A stretch of 64,000 nt of DNA, taken from Rhizobium halophilum (GTDB lineage: Bacteria; Pseudomonadota; Alphaproteobacteria; Rhizobiales; Rhizobiaceae). This document shows positions 43,745 to 51,970 of the stretch, one piece after another. The translations under genes and the position numbers were made by a program. The notes under the pieces are model-generated. The model was not told the DNA's origin. It made no database searches and saw only the letters and a program-made list of their open reading frames with translations. The DNA is taken from contig NZ_JAKJHS010000002.1 in the NCBI RefSeq assembly GCF_021648825.1, positions 579,798-643,797 on the forward strand, read 5' to 3'. Numbering within the stretch: the first letter of the stretch is position 1; each line of letters begins with the position of its first letter.

Positions 43745-45781
43745 ATGACTGAAATGTCCGAGAGGGACGCCCTCGTCCTCTTCATGCCGTCCGGCAAGCG
43801 GGGACGCTTTGCCGTCGGTACCACCGTGCTGGAGGCGGCACGCTCGCTCGGCGTCTATGTCGAAAGCGTCTGCGGCGGGCGCGCGACCTGCGGGCGCTGC
43901 CAGATCGAGGTGCAGCAGGGTAACTTCGCCAAGCACAAGATCACTTCCTCGTCCGATCACATATCTCCCGTTGGCCCCAAGGAGCAGCGGTACGCCGAAG
44001 TTCGGACGATCCCCGAAGGGCGTCGCCTCTCCTGCTCGACACAGATCCTCGGCGATCTCGTCATCGACGTGCCGCAGGACACGGTCGTCAATGCGCAGGT
44101 GATCCGCAAGGCCGCGACCGACCGGCTGTTCGATCGCAACCCCGCAATCCAGCTCTGCTATGTCGAAGTGGACGAGCCGGACATGCACAAGCCGCACGGC
44201 GACCTCGACCGGCTGAACCTGATGCTGGAGAAGGATTGGGGCTGGACCGACATCCTGGTTGCCCAGCATCTGCTGCCGGACGTCCAGCAGACCTTGCGCA
44301 AGGGCAATTGGGGCGTTACCGCCGCGATCCACCGCGACCTGGAGGGGGCACGGCCAAACCTGATCGCTCTCTGGCCCGGCCTCCACAACGAGGCCTACGG
44401 GATCGCCTGTGATATCGGTTCGACGACGATCGCCATGCATCTCGTCTCGCTGCTATCTGGTCGGGTCATCGCATCCTCCGGCACGTCGAACCCGCAGATC
44501 CGCTTCGGCGAAGACCTGATGAGCCGGGTCTCCTATGTGATGATGAACCCGGACGGCCGCGAGGCGATGACGAAGGCCGTACGGCAGGCGATCAACGAAC
44601 TGACGGTGAAGGTCTGCGCCGAGGCCAAGGTCGACCCGAACAACATCCTCGATGCCGTCTTCGTCGCCAACCCGATCATGCACCACCTCTTTCTCGGGAT
44701 CGATCCGACCGAGCTGGGCCAGGCGCCGTTTGCACTCGCGGTCTCCGGCGCCGTCCACACCTGGTCGCGCGAGATCGACCTTGCGATCAACCGCGGCGCC
44801 CGCGTCTACCTCCTCCCCTGCATTGCCGGACATGTCGGCGCTGACGCGGCCGGCGCGACCCTTTCGGAAGGCCCGCACCGGCAGGACCGGATGATGTTGC
44901 TGGTTGATGTCGGGACCAACGCTGAGATCATCCTCGGCAACAAGGAGCGCGTGGTTGCCGCGTCGTCGCCGACAGGCCCTGCCTTCGAGGGCGCCGAGAT
45001 CTCTTCCGGTCAGCGCGCGGCCCCCGGCGCGATCGAGCGGGTACGGATCGACCCGCAGACGCTGGAGCCGAAGTTTCGCGTCATCGGTGTCGACAAGTGG
45101 TCCGACGAGGACGGCTTCGCCGAACAAGCAGAGAATGTTGGTATTACCGGCATCTGCGGCTCCGCCATCATCGAGGTAGTCGCGGAGATGTATCTCTGCG
45201 GCATCATCTCGGAAGACGGTGTCGTGGATGGTGCGATGGCGGCACGAAGCGCGCGTGTCCTCGAAAATGGCCGCACCTTCTCCTACCTGCTGCACGACGG
45301 GGCACAGCGGATCACGGTGACGCAGAACGACGTGCGGGCAATCCAGCTTGCAAAGGCAGCGCTTTATGCTGGAATCAAGCTCTTGATGGAGAAGCAGGGG
45401 ATCGGGACCGTCGACTGCATCCGCTTCGCCGGCGCCTTCGGATCCTTCATCGATCCAAAGTATGCGATGGTGCTAGGCCTCATTCCCGACTGTAATCTGG
45501 CGGAAGTGAAGGCGGTCGGAAACGCCGCAGGCACCGGCGCGCTGATGACGCTGCTGAACCGTGACTACCGTCGCGAGATTGAACAAACCATCAAGAAGAT
45601 CGAGAAGATAGAGACGGCTCTTGAACCAAGATTTCAGGAGCTCTTCGTCCATGCGATGGCGCTGCCAAACAAGGTCGACAGCTTTCCGCACCTCGCTTCG
45701 GTCGTGACGCTGCCGGAACGCAGGGTGCTTTCAGAGACAGGAGAGGCAGGCGGGCGAAGACGCCGCCGTTCCCGCGACTGA
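43745..45781 (+). CDS. Corrinoid reductive activator (RACo-like; 2Fe-2S ferredoxin plus ASKHA/DUF4445 domain)
   Basis: Restores inactive Co(II) corrinoid to Co(I) using ATP and electrons. The 678-residue protein has an N-terminal 2Fe-2S ferredoxin (VESVCGGRATCGRCQIEVQQ and later RRLSCST), a linker, and an ASKHA-fold domain from about residue 215: YGIACDIGSTTIAMHLVSLL with the phosphate loop, LLVDVGTNAEIILGN, TGICGSAIIEVVAEM and RFAGAFGSFIDPKYAM. This is the full RACo layout. The C-terminus ends in a five-Arg run (GRRRRRSRD). It is the last gene of the operon and its stop abuts the convergent LysR gene. Confidence 0.92.
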   Translation: MTEMSERDALVLFMPSGKRGRFAVGTTVLEAARSLGVYVESVCGGRATCGRCQIEVQQGNFAKHKITSSSDHISPVGPKEQRYAEVRTIPEGRRLSCSTQILGDLVIDVPQDTVVNAQVIRKAATDRLFDRNPAIQLCYVEVDEPDMHKPHGDLDRLNLMLEKDWGWTDILVAQHLLPDVQQTLRKGNWGVTAAIHRDLEGARPNLIALWPGLHNEAYGIACDIGSTTIAMHLVSLLSGRVIASSGTSNPQIRFGEDLMSRVSYVMMNPDGREAMTKAVRQAINELTVKVCAEAKVDPNNILDAVFVANPIMHHLFLGIDPTELGQAPFALAVSGAVHTWSREIDLAINRGARVYLLPCIAGHVGADAAGATLSEGPHRQDRMMLLVDVGTNAEIILGNKERVVAASSPTGPAFEGAEISSGQRAAPGAIERVRIDPQTLEPKFRVIGVDKWSDEDGFAEQAENVGITGICGSAIIEVVAEMYLCGIISEDGVVDGAMAARSARVLENGRTFSYLLHDGAQRITVTQNDVRAIQLAKAALYAGIKLLMEKQGIGTVDCIRFAGAFGSFIDPKYAMVLGLIPDCNLAEVKAVGNAAGTGALMTLLNRDYRREIEQTIKKIEKIETALEPRFQELFVHAMALPNKVDSFPHLASVVTLPERRVLSETGEAGGRRRRRSRD

Positions 45782-46678
45782 TCAGGCGGCCGCCCGGTTC
45801 ATCTGGCCATAAAAATCCCGGATACTTTCCGCCACCGCCTTGCCCGGAACCGAAAGCTGCAGCGTCGTCAGCAGCCGTACGTCGAAGCTGAACAGTTCCG
45901 GCAGACCCTCCTGCGGCCCGAGCACGACCATCTCGTCCGAGACATAGGACCGGGGAAATGGTGCGATCGCCAAATCGGACAGCACCGCTGCCCGCTGAGC
46001 CATGGAATGGGCGCTGGCATAGGCGACGCGATACGGCCGCTTGTGCTTCTCGAGTTGGCCAATCGCATCCTGCCGCCAGACGCACCCCTCCTCCCATACC
46101 GAGATCGGCAGAGGATCGCGCAGATGAGCATTGCCGCATTTGGCACCCGCCCACACGAGTTTCTCCGCGTGAATGACCTCGCCAACGTTGGAAAAAGACC
46201 GTGGGTGGCAGTTAAAAAGTGCAAGATCCAGGCGCTGTTCCTCGACCCGCTTTCGAAGCGAAGAACTCATGTCGACGGTGACGTCAACCATGATGCCGGG
46301 GAAATTCTCGCCGAAGTCCTTGAGAATACGCGGCAGCAGCCGTTCGGCAATATCATCGGGAGCACCCAACCGAACAATACCTGCCAGTTCCGGCATCACG
46401 AAACGCGAGACGGCTTCATTCGACAGCGCCAGCATGCGCCTGGCGTAGGACAGCAGCATTTCCCCATGCTGCGTCAACGTCACCGAACGGGCATCCCGAA
46501 GAAAGAGGGTCGTCTTCAACTGCTCTTCCAGCTTCTTGATCTGCATGGAAACAGCCGAAGGCGTTCGCAGTACCGCTTCTGCCGCGGTCGAGAAGTTTCC
46601 TGTTTCGGCAATGGCTACAAAGGTCTTGAGAATATCATTGTCGAGGAGAGGCAACGGTGGGCGGTAAGGGGCAGCCAT
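45782..46678 (-). CDS. LysR family transcriptional regulator
   Basis: The 298-residue protein has an N-terminal winged HTH (LKTFVAIAETGNFSTAAEAV then SAVSMQIKKLEEQL) and a substrate-binding domain from about residue 90 (IVRLGAPDDIAERLLPRILK). It converges directly with the reductive-activator gene and may regulate the C1 cluster or the divergent small gene at 46.9 kb. ATG 46678 (MAAPYRPPLPLLDND) is chosen; a start at 46720 would add 14 residues. The effector is unknown. Confidence 0.88.
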   Translation of the reverse strand: MAAPYRPPLPLLDNDILKTFVAIAETGNFSTAAEAVLRTPSAVSMQIKKLEEQLKTTLFLRDARSVTLTQHGEMLLSYARRMLALSNEAVSRFVMPELAGIVRLGAPDDIAERLLPRILKDFGENFPGIMVDVTVDMSSSLRKRVEEQRLDLALFNCHPRSFSNVGEVIHAEKLVWAGAKCGNAHLRDPLPISVWEEGCVWRQDAIGQLEKHKRPYRVAYASAHSMAQRAAVLSDLAIAPFPRSYVSDEMVVLGPQEGLPELFSFDVRLLTTLQLSVPGKAVAESIRDFYGQMNRAAA

Positions 46679-46872
46679 GATGCAACCTGTCAAATATTCT
46701 GAACCTAAGCACCATATCATTTCGTTTGATTGAAGGTCAACCGTGGCTCAAGGTGGCTCCATAGAAGGATCGGCGCCAGATGATGGCTACGAACGTCATC
46801 ATCGGCATCACGTTCATCTCGTTGGGTTGATGAGCTCCCGTGCGACCCTTCTTGAACCAAAGGAGAAGCACC

Positions 46873-47082
46873 ATGGCTTTTATTTCTCAGAACCGCTTCG
46901 GCTCCACGCACTCCGGCCTTGCCAAGATTGCAGCCCCCTTCATGCGCCTGGCCAGCCGCGTCCAGGCCGACTGGCGTCAGCGTCAGACCGAGCGAATGCT
47001 CGAATCTCTGCCGGCAGAGATCCGCAAAGACATTGGTTGGCCGAGCGGAGATGGCAATCACGAGGCAAAGCACATCCACTGA
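46873..47082 (+). CDS. DUF1127 (YjiS-like) small protein
   Basis: The 69-residue protein ends with the DUF1127 pattern DWRQRQTERMLESLPAEIRK DIGW (Arg-rich helix, then 'D-I-G' motif). AAAGGAGAAGCACC gives a strong ribosome site before ATG 46873. In Alphaproteobacteria these Arg-rich microproteins can bind RNA and affect C1 and phosphate metabolism or stress regulation. Its place beside a C1 cluster is of interest, but no specific role can be shown. Confidence 0.8.
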   Translation: MAFISQNRFGSTHSGLAKIAAPFMRLASRVQADWRQRQTERMLESLPAEIRKDIGWPSGDGNHEAKHIH

Positions 47083-47282
47083 TCCTCGTAGAGACGCGTT
47101 TGCGGCCGCCATCGAGGGCGGCCAGCAGCTTCCGAAGCGGGATTCGCGACATCGATCAGCCGTCCCGGCCCCTCGCAGAAATTGCCTTTGTCGGCTCTAA
47201 CACCCACTTTCCGGCCGTCGCTTTTCATGGCAGTGTCGCATTTGAAGCATCGCCCTCCGGCGGGCAATCGAGGTGTCGCGGC

Positions 47283-48305
47283 ATGAGCGTAATGAGCAGG
47301 CAGCCGAAGCGTAACCTGGTCTTTTTCCTTGTACCGGACTTCACGATGCTACCCTTCACGGCAGCCGTGGAAACCCTCAGGATCGCCAATCGCATGCTCG
47401 GTTATGACGCCTACACCTGGCGCCTCTGTTCCGCCGATGGGCAGAAGGTCCAATCTTCTGCAGGCATCGCGCTGGAGGTGAACACGTCCGTCGCGGATGA
47501 GCGGAAGAGCCTGACGGGCGAAAATCGCCCAAACATGGTGCTCGTCTGTGCCGGTATCGACATCGACCGGTACCACAACAAGACCGTCAATGCGTGGCTG
47601 CGTGAGACCCATCATCGCAACGTCTCGGTTGGGAGCCTGTGTACCGGCGCCTATGTTCTGGCCCAGGCAGGATTGCTGAACGGCAAGCGATGCGCCATCC
47701 ACTGGGAGAACCTGCCGGGTTTTGCCGAAGCATTCCCGCAAGCCGAGGTCTATGCCGATCTCTATGAAGTGGACGGCAATCTCTACACCTGCGCCGGGGG
47801 CACGGCCTCGCTCGACATGATGTTGAACCTGATCGGCCAGGACTTTGGCGAGAACCTCGTCAACCGGATTTGCGAGCAACAGCTGACCGATCGGGTGCGA
47901 AACCCACACGACCGGCAACGGCTTCCGCTACGGGCTCGCCTCGGCGTTCAGAATGCGAAGGTTCTCTCGATTATTGAATTGATGGAGAACAATCTGTCCG
48001 AGCCGCTGTCCCTCATCGAGATCGCCGATGACGCCGGGCTGTCGCGGCGCCAGATCGAGCGGCTCTTCCGCCAGGAGATGGGTCGCTCCCCTGCCCGCTA
48101 CTATCTGGATATTCGTCTGGACCGGGCACGGCATCTTCTTATCCAATCCTCGATGCCGGTGGTGGAAGTTGCCGTTGCGTGCGGTTTCGTTTCGGCGTCC
48201 CATTTCTCCAAATGCTATCGCGAGGTCTTCAATCGGTCTCCGCAACAGGAACGGGCTGAGCGCAAGCTGACGATCGCCACGTCTCGCGCCGGCGTCGCCG
48301 CCTGA
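47283..48305 (+). CDS. GlxA/GbdR-like AraC-family regulator with DJ-1/PfpI domain
   Basis: The 340-residue protein has an N-terminal class I glutamine-amidotransferase-like domain (LVFFLVPDFTMLPFTAAVET; nucleophile-elbow region SVGSLCTGAYVLAQAGLL) and a C-terminal pair of AraC HTH motifs (EPLSLIEIADDAGLSRRQIE and MPVVEVAVACGFVSASHFSK). This layout is shared with GbdR, the glycine betaine/dimethylglycine-responsive activator of Pseudomonas. It is the best candidate activator of the betaine genes on either side. GAGGTG precedes ATG 47283. The ligand assignment is inferred from family and context. Confidence 0.87.
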   Translation: MSVMSRQPKRNLVFFLVPDFTMLPFTAAVETLRIANRMLGYDAYTWRLCSADGQKVQSSAGIALEVNTSVADERKSLTGENRPNMVLVCAGIDIDRYHNKTVNAWLRETHHRNVSVGSLCTGAYVLAQAGLLNGKRCAIHWENLPGFAEAFPQAEVYADLYEVDGNLYTCAGGTASLDMMLNLIGQDFGENLVNRICEQQLTDRVRNPHDRQRLPLRARLGVQNAKVLSIIELMENNLSEPLSLIEIADDAGLSRRQIERLFRQEMGRSPARYYLDIRLDRARHLLIQSSMPVVEVAVACGFVSASHFSKCYREVFNRSPQQERAERKLTIATSRAGVAA

Positions 48306-48337
48306 ACGGCAGCGACGGCGTCTCAGGATTGCATAGG

Positions 48338-49174
48338 TCAGGCAGCAGCGGATTCGCGCTCGTTTCGCATGGAGCGGATCTGGATCAGCGTGTCCAAATT
48401 CTGGTTGACCCGGCAGTAGAACTCTTCGTCGATGAAGGGTCGCAGCATGAAGTCATTGCCGCCAGCCTTCAAGAATCGGGCGGAAAGCAGCCGGTTGGAC
48501 GAGGAGGAGACGCCGATGATCCGCAACTCGTGAGACCCGCGCACGGAGCGGATGCGCCGGGTGAGTTCGAAGCCGTCGATATCGGGCATGTTGTAGTCGG
48601 TAACGACGAGGCCGATGTCGGGATTGCCCTTGAGGATCTCGAGCGCTTTGGAGCCGCTTTCGGCGGCACTGACCCGGAAGTTGTAGCGCTTCAACCTGCT
48701 CGTCAGCAAAGCCCGGGCGGTCGGGCTGTCATCGACGATCAGGACGTGGTGGCGATGGTTGGTCAGGAAGCGGGCAACGGACTCCGCCAGCATGTCTACG
48801 GCAAAGACATTGTCCTTGATGATGTAGTCGACGACGTCCTTCGACAGCAGCTGGTCACGGGTCCCCTCATGGAAGGTGCCGGTAAAGACGATCGTGGGGA
48901 TGGACAGATCGACCAGGTATTCCAACGCCTCCCCCTTTTCCGCACCTGGAAGATTGATATTGGAGATCGCCAGGGTGACCGGATCCGCTGAGCGATCGTA
49001 GGCCAGTTGCAGTTCCTCGAAATTGCGGCAGATCTCGATCTCGATCCCGAATAGCTCCTTCAGCCGAGCCCCGATCATCGACGTGAAGAGGTTGGAATCC
49101 TCTGCAAGCAGGATGCGTGAGTTCGCCAGAGATTGGCCGGAATACTGCATCCCGGAAATGCCAAGGAAAGTCAT
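48338..49174 (-). CDS. Response regulator with two receiver domains, the first degenerate
   Basis: The 278-residue protein has two receiver domains and no output domain. The first (residues 20-140) keeps an acidic pocket (LLAEDSN) but has Asn72 in AISNINLPG where the phospho-acceptor Asp belongs. The second (143-270) has VLIVDDSPTARALL and the acceptor Asp193 in VVTDYNMPDIDG, and LRPF where LKP(F/Y) is usual. It may be a phosphate sink or protein-interaction adaptor. ATG 49174 follows AAGGGG. No kinase is encoded nearby. Confidence 0.85.
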   Translation of the reverse strand: MTFLGISGMQYSGQSLANSRILLAEDSNLFTSMIGARLKELFGIEIEICRNFEELQLAYDRSADPVTLAISNINLPGAEKGEALEYLVDLSIPTIVFTGTFHEGTRDQLLSKDVVDYIIKDNVFAVDMLAESVARFLTNHRHHVLIVDDSPTARALLTSRLKRYNFRVSAAESGSKALEILKGNPDIGLVVTDYNMPDIDGFELTRRIRSVRGSHELRIIGVSSSSNRLLSARFLKAGGNDFMLRPFIDEEFYCRVNQNLDTLIQIRSMRNERESAAA

Positions 49175-49323
49175 GATGCCCCTTCGGTATTTGCTGTCCC
49201 CTATTGGCACAACCTAGTCCGAGCCCATTTGCAGAAGCGTTAATCGCAGGCTCTCTCCTTGCACGACAAAAAGGGGCGAAAGCGTCGAAAGCAGCTTCAA
49301 GGTGAAGACTTCCCTAAGGAAGC

Positions 49324-51837
49324 CTACCCGCGCAGCACGGTGTTTTCTGGATCGAAAGGGCTTTCGGCTACGACTGAAGCATCATAGAGCGTCCCGAGTA
49401 TCTTGATCTTCAGCCTGGTGCCGATCTCCGAACAAGAGGGTTTCACCATGGCGAGGGCAAGCGACTTGCCGATGCGCCAGCCATAGCCGCCGCTGGTGGC
49501 GCGGCCCACGAGCGCGCCCGTCTCATCATAGATCGCCTCCGATCCCCTGGCATCGACATCGGTGTTCCCTTCCAGAATGAGGGTGACGAAGTTCCACTTC
49601 ACGCCATCCTGCTTGTACTTGAACAGTGCGTCGCGCCCGAGGAATGGCTTGTCAGGGCGAATGAAGCGATCGAGACCCGACTCAAACGCGTTATATTCGA
49701 TGGAGAGTTCGCGCCCCATGTTGCGATAGGACTTCTCAAGCGCCATGGCGCTCATCGCGCGAATTCCGAAGGGCTTGATGCCGAATTCGGCCCCGGCCCT
49801 CATGAGCTCGTCGAAGATATAGGTCTGCATCTCGATCGGGTGATGCAGTTCCCAGCCCAATTCCCCGACGAAGTTGACCCGCAATGCATGGGCGGTGGCA
49901 ACGCCCACGGAGATCGGCTTGGCGGTCAACCAGGGGAATTCCTTGGTTTCAAGACTGGTACGGGTGAGCGTCTTCAGGACGTCGCGCGACCGAGGGCCGG
50001 CCAGCACGAGAACCCCGAACTTCTGCGTGATCGGTTGTAGGACAACGCTGCCATCCTTGGGCGCGAGACGCCAGAGGAGGTCATGATCGTGCGCCTCAAG
50101 GCCACCGGCTGACACCATGTAGAAGCGGCCCGGCGACCATTCGTAGATGGTGAATTCCGCGCGCACGCCACCAGTAGGTGTCAAGAGATGGGCGAGCGCG
50201 ATGCGGCCGCGCTTCTTCGGAATGGCGTTGGCGAAGATGGATTCCAGCCAGCTGCGAGCTCCGGGGCCGGAGACTTCCATCTTGGCGAAGGGTGATATGT
50301 CGAGCACGCCGACGTTTTCGTGGACATTCCTCACCTCATTGCCGACATGCTCCCAGTAATTGGAGCGCCGGAAGGACCATTTTTCCACGACCCGGCCATC
50401 GTCCAGAGGTGCCGCATAGTTGTGATTGGTGATCACGTCGGCGCCGACGCCCCTTTCGCTTTCCGGCAGTTCGTAATCCGCGGGCGCAAACCAATTGGCG
50501 CGCTCCCAGCCGTAAACCGAGCCGAACACGCCGCCGAGCGTCTTCAGCCGCTCGTAGACCGGCGTCGTCTTCAACGGCCGAGCAGCAGCGCGTTCCTCGT
50601 CGGGATAATGCATGGTGAAGACATTGGAATAGGCCTCCTCGTTCTTCGCGATAAGGTAGCCTTCCGTCGCATAAGGACCAAAGCGCCGCGGATCGACTCC
50701 CATGAGGTCGACCGTGGGCTCGCCATCGACGATCCATTCGGCGAGCTGCCAGCCAGCCCCGCCTGCGGCCGTGATGCCGAAGGAATGGCCTTCGTTGAGC
50801 CAGAAGTTCGTCAGCCCCGGTGCCGGGCCGACAATCGGATTGCCGTCGGGGGTATAGGCAATGGCGCCGTTGTAGACCTTCTTGATGCCCACCTCTCCGA
50901 AGGCCGGCACACGAACGATCGCCGCCTCGATATGCGGCATCAACCGGTCCAGGTCTTCCTGGAAGAGCTCATATTCGCTGTCGTCGGAGGGTCCCTCGAC
51001 ATAACAAACAGGTGCGCCGACCTCGTAAGGCCCCAGGATCAGCCCTCCGGCCTCCTCGCGCATATACCAGGCGGAATCGGATTCCCGCAGCACGCCCATC
51101 TCGGGCAAGCCCTGCCGGCGCCGCTCCTGGATGGCGGGATGAGGCTCGGTTACGATATACTGATGCTCCACCGGAATCACAGGGACGTTGATGCCGACCA
51201 TCTGGCCGGTGCGTCGGGCAAAATTTCCGGTGCAGGAAATGACATGTTCCGCGGTGATCTCGCCTTTGTCGGTGATGATCTTCCACAAGCCGTCGCCTTG
51301 CTGCTCGATGGCCGTGACCGTCGTGTTGCGGTAGATTGTTGCGCCGCGATCGCGGGCGCCTTTCGCGAGCGCCTGGGTAAGATCGGCGGGCTGGATGTAG
51401 CCATCGTCGGGATGCTGGATAGCGCCGAGCAGGCCATCCGTCTCGCAAAGCGGCCAGACCTCCTTCACTTGCTCAGGCGTGAGGATGTTGACCTTAACCC
51501 CGATCGTTTCGGCGATACCGGCGTAGTACATATACTCGTCCCAGCGGTCCTTTGTCCGCGCCAGGCGGATGTTGGACACTTTGGAGAAGCCGACATTCAT
51601 GCCGGTTTCCTTCTGGAGCTCCTCGTAGAAGCGGACGCTGTACTTGTGGAGTTGACCGACGGAATAGGACAGGTTGAAGAGCGGCAGCAGGCCAGCTGCA
51701 TGCCAGGTGGAGCCCGAGGTGAGTTCCTTGCGCTCGATCAGGACGCTGTCGCTCCATCCCTTCTTCGCTAGGTGATAGAGCGTCGAAACCCCTACCACGC
51801 CGCCCCCGATCACAACGGCTCGCGCATGTGTCTTCAT
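49324..51837 (-). CDS. Dimethylglycine/sarcosine dehydrogenase-type FAD and folate enzyme
   Basis: Oxidatively removes methyl groups from dimethylglycine or sarcosine to H4folate. The 837-residue protein has an N-terminal FAD/DAO domain (AVVIGGGVVGVSTLYHLAKK), with His46 in TSGSTWHAAGL, the site of covalent flavin in mitochondrial homologues. A C-terminal GcvT domain follows from about residue 425, then a GcvT C-barrel (ATSGGYGWRIGKSLALAMV). It would take the dimethylglycine made by bmt or the MttB-type system. It lies close to the betaine genes on the opposite strand. Choosing between dimethylglycine and sarcosine needs assay. Confidence 0.88.
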   Translation of the reverse strand: MKTHARAVVIGGGVVGVSTLYHLAKKGWSDSVLIERKELTSGSTWHAAGLLPLFNLSYSVGQLHKYSVRFYEELQKETGMNVGFSKVSNIRLARTKDRWDEYMYYAGIAETIGVKVNILTPEQVKEVWPLCETDGLLGAIQHPDDGYIQPADLTQALAKGARDRGATIYRNTTVTAIEQQGDGLWKIITDKGEITAEHVISCTGNFARRTGQMVGINVPVIPVEHQYIVTEPHPAIQERRRQGLPEMGVLRESDSAWYMREEAGGLILGPYEVGAPVCYVEGPSDDSEYELFQEDLDRLMPHIEAAIVRVPAFGEVGIKKVYNGAIAYTPDGNPIVGPAPGLTNFWLNEGHSFGITAAGGAGWQLAEWIVDGEPTVDLMGVDPRRFGPYATEGYLIAKNEEAYSNVFTMHYPDEERAAARPLKTTPVYERLKTLGGVFGSVYGWERANWFAPADYELPESERGVGADVITNHNYAAPLDDGRVVEKWSFRRSNYWEHVGNEVRNVHENVGVLDISPFAKMEVSGPGARSWLESIFANAIPKKRGRIALAHLLTPTGGVRAEFTIYEWSPGRFYMVSAGGLEAHDHDLLWRLAPKDGSVVLQPITQKFGVLVLAGPRSRDVLKTLTRTSLETKEFPWLTAKPISVGVATAHALRVNFVGELGWELHHPIEMQTYIFDELMRAGAEFGIKPFGIRAMSAMALEKSYRNMGRELSIEYNAFESGLDRFIRPDKPFLGRDALFKYKQDGVKWNFVTLILEGNTDVDARGSEAIYDETGALVGRATSGGYGWRIGKSLALAMVKPSCSEIGTRLKIKILGTLYDASVVAESPFDPENTVLRG

Positions 51838-51970
51838 CGAAAGGAACCCCTCGTTCGCGACCCACCAAGCAGCGCCGCACCATCTCGATGCCGACTATGC
51901 AGGTCTGGCCGGGCGACGAAACGCCTGAATACGACATGCGAAAAGCTCGTCGCGACGGGCCGCCGAGCCG

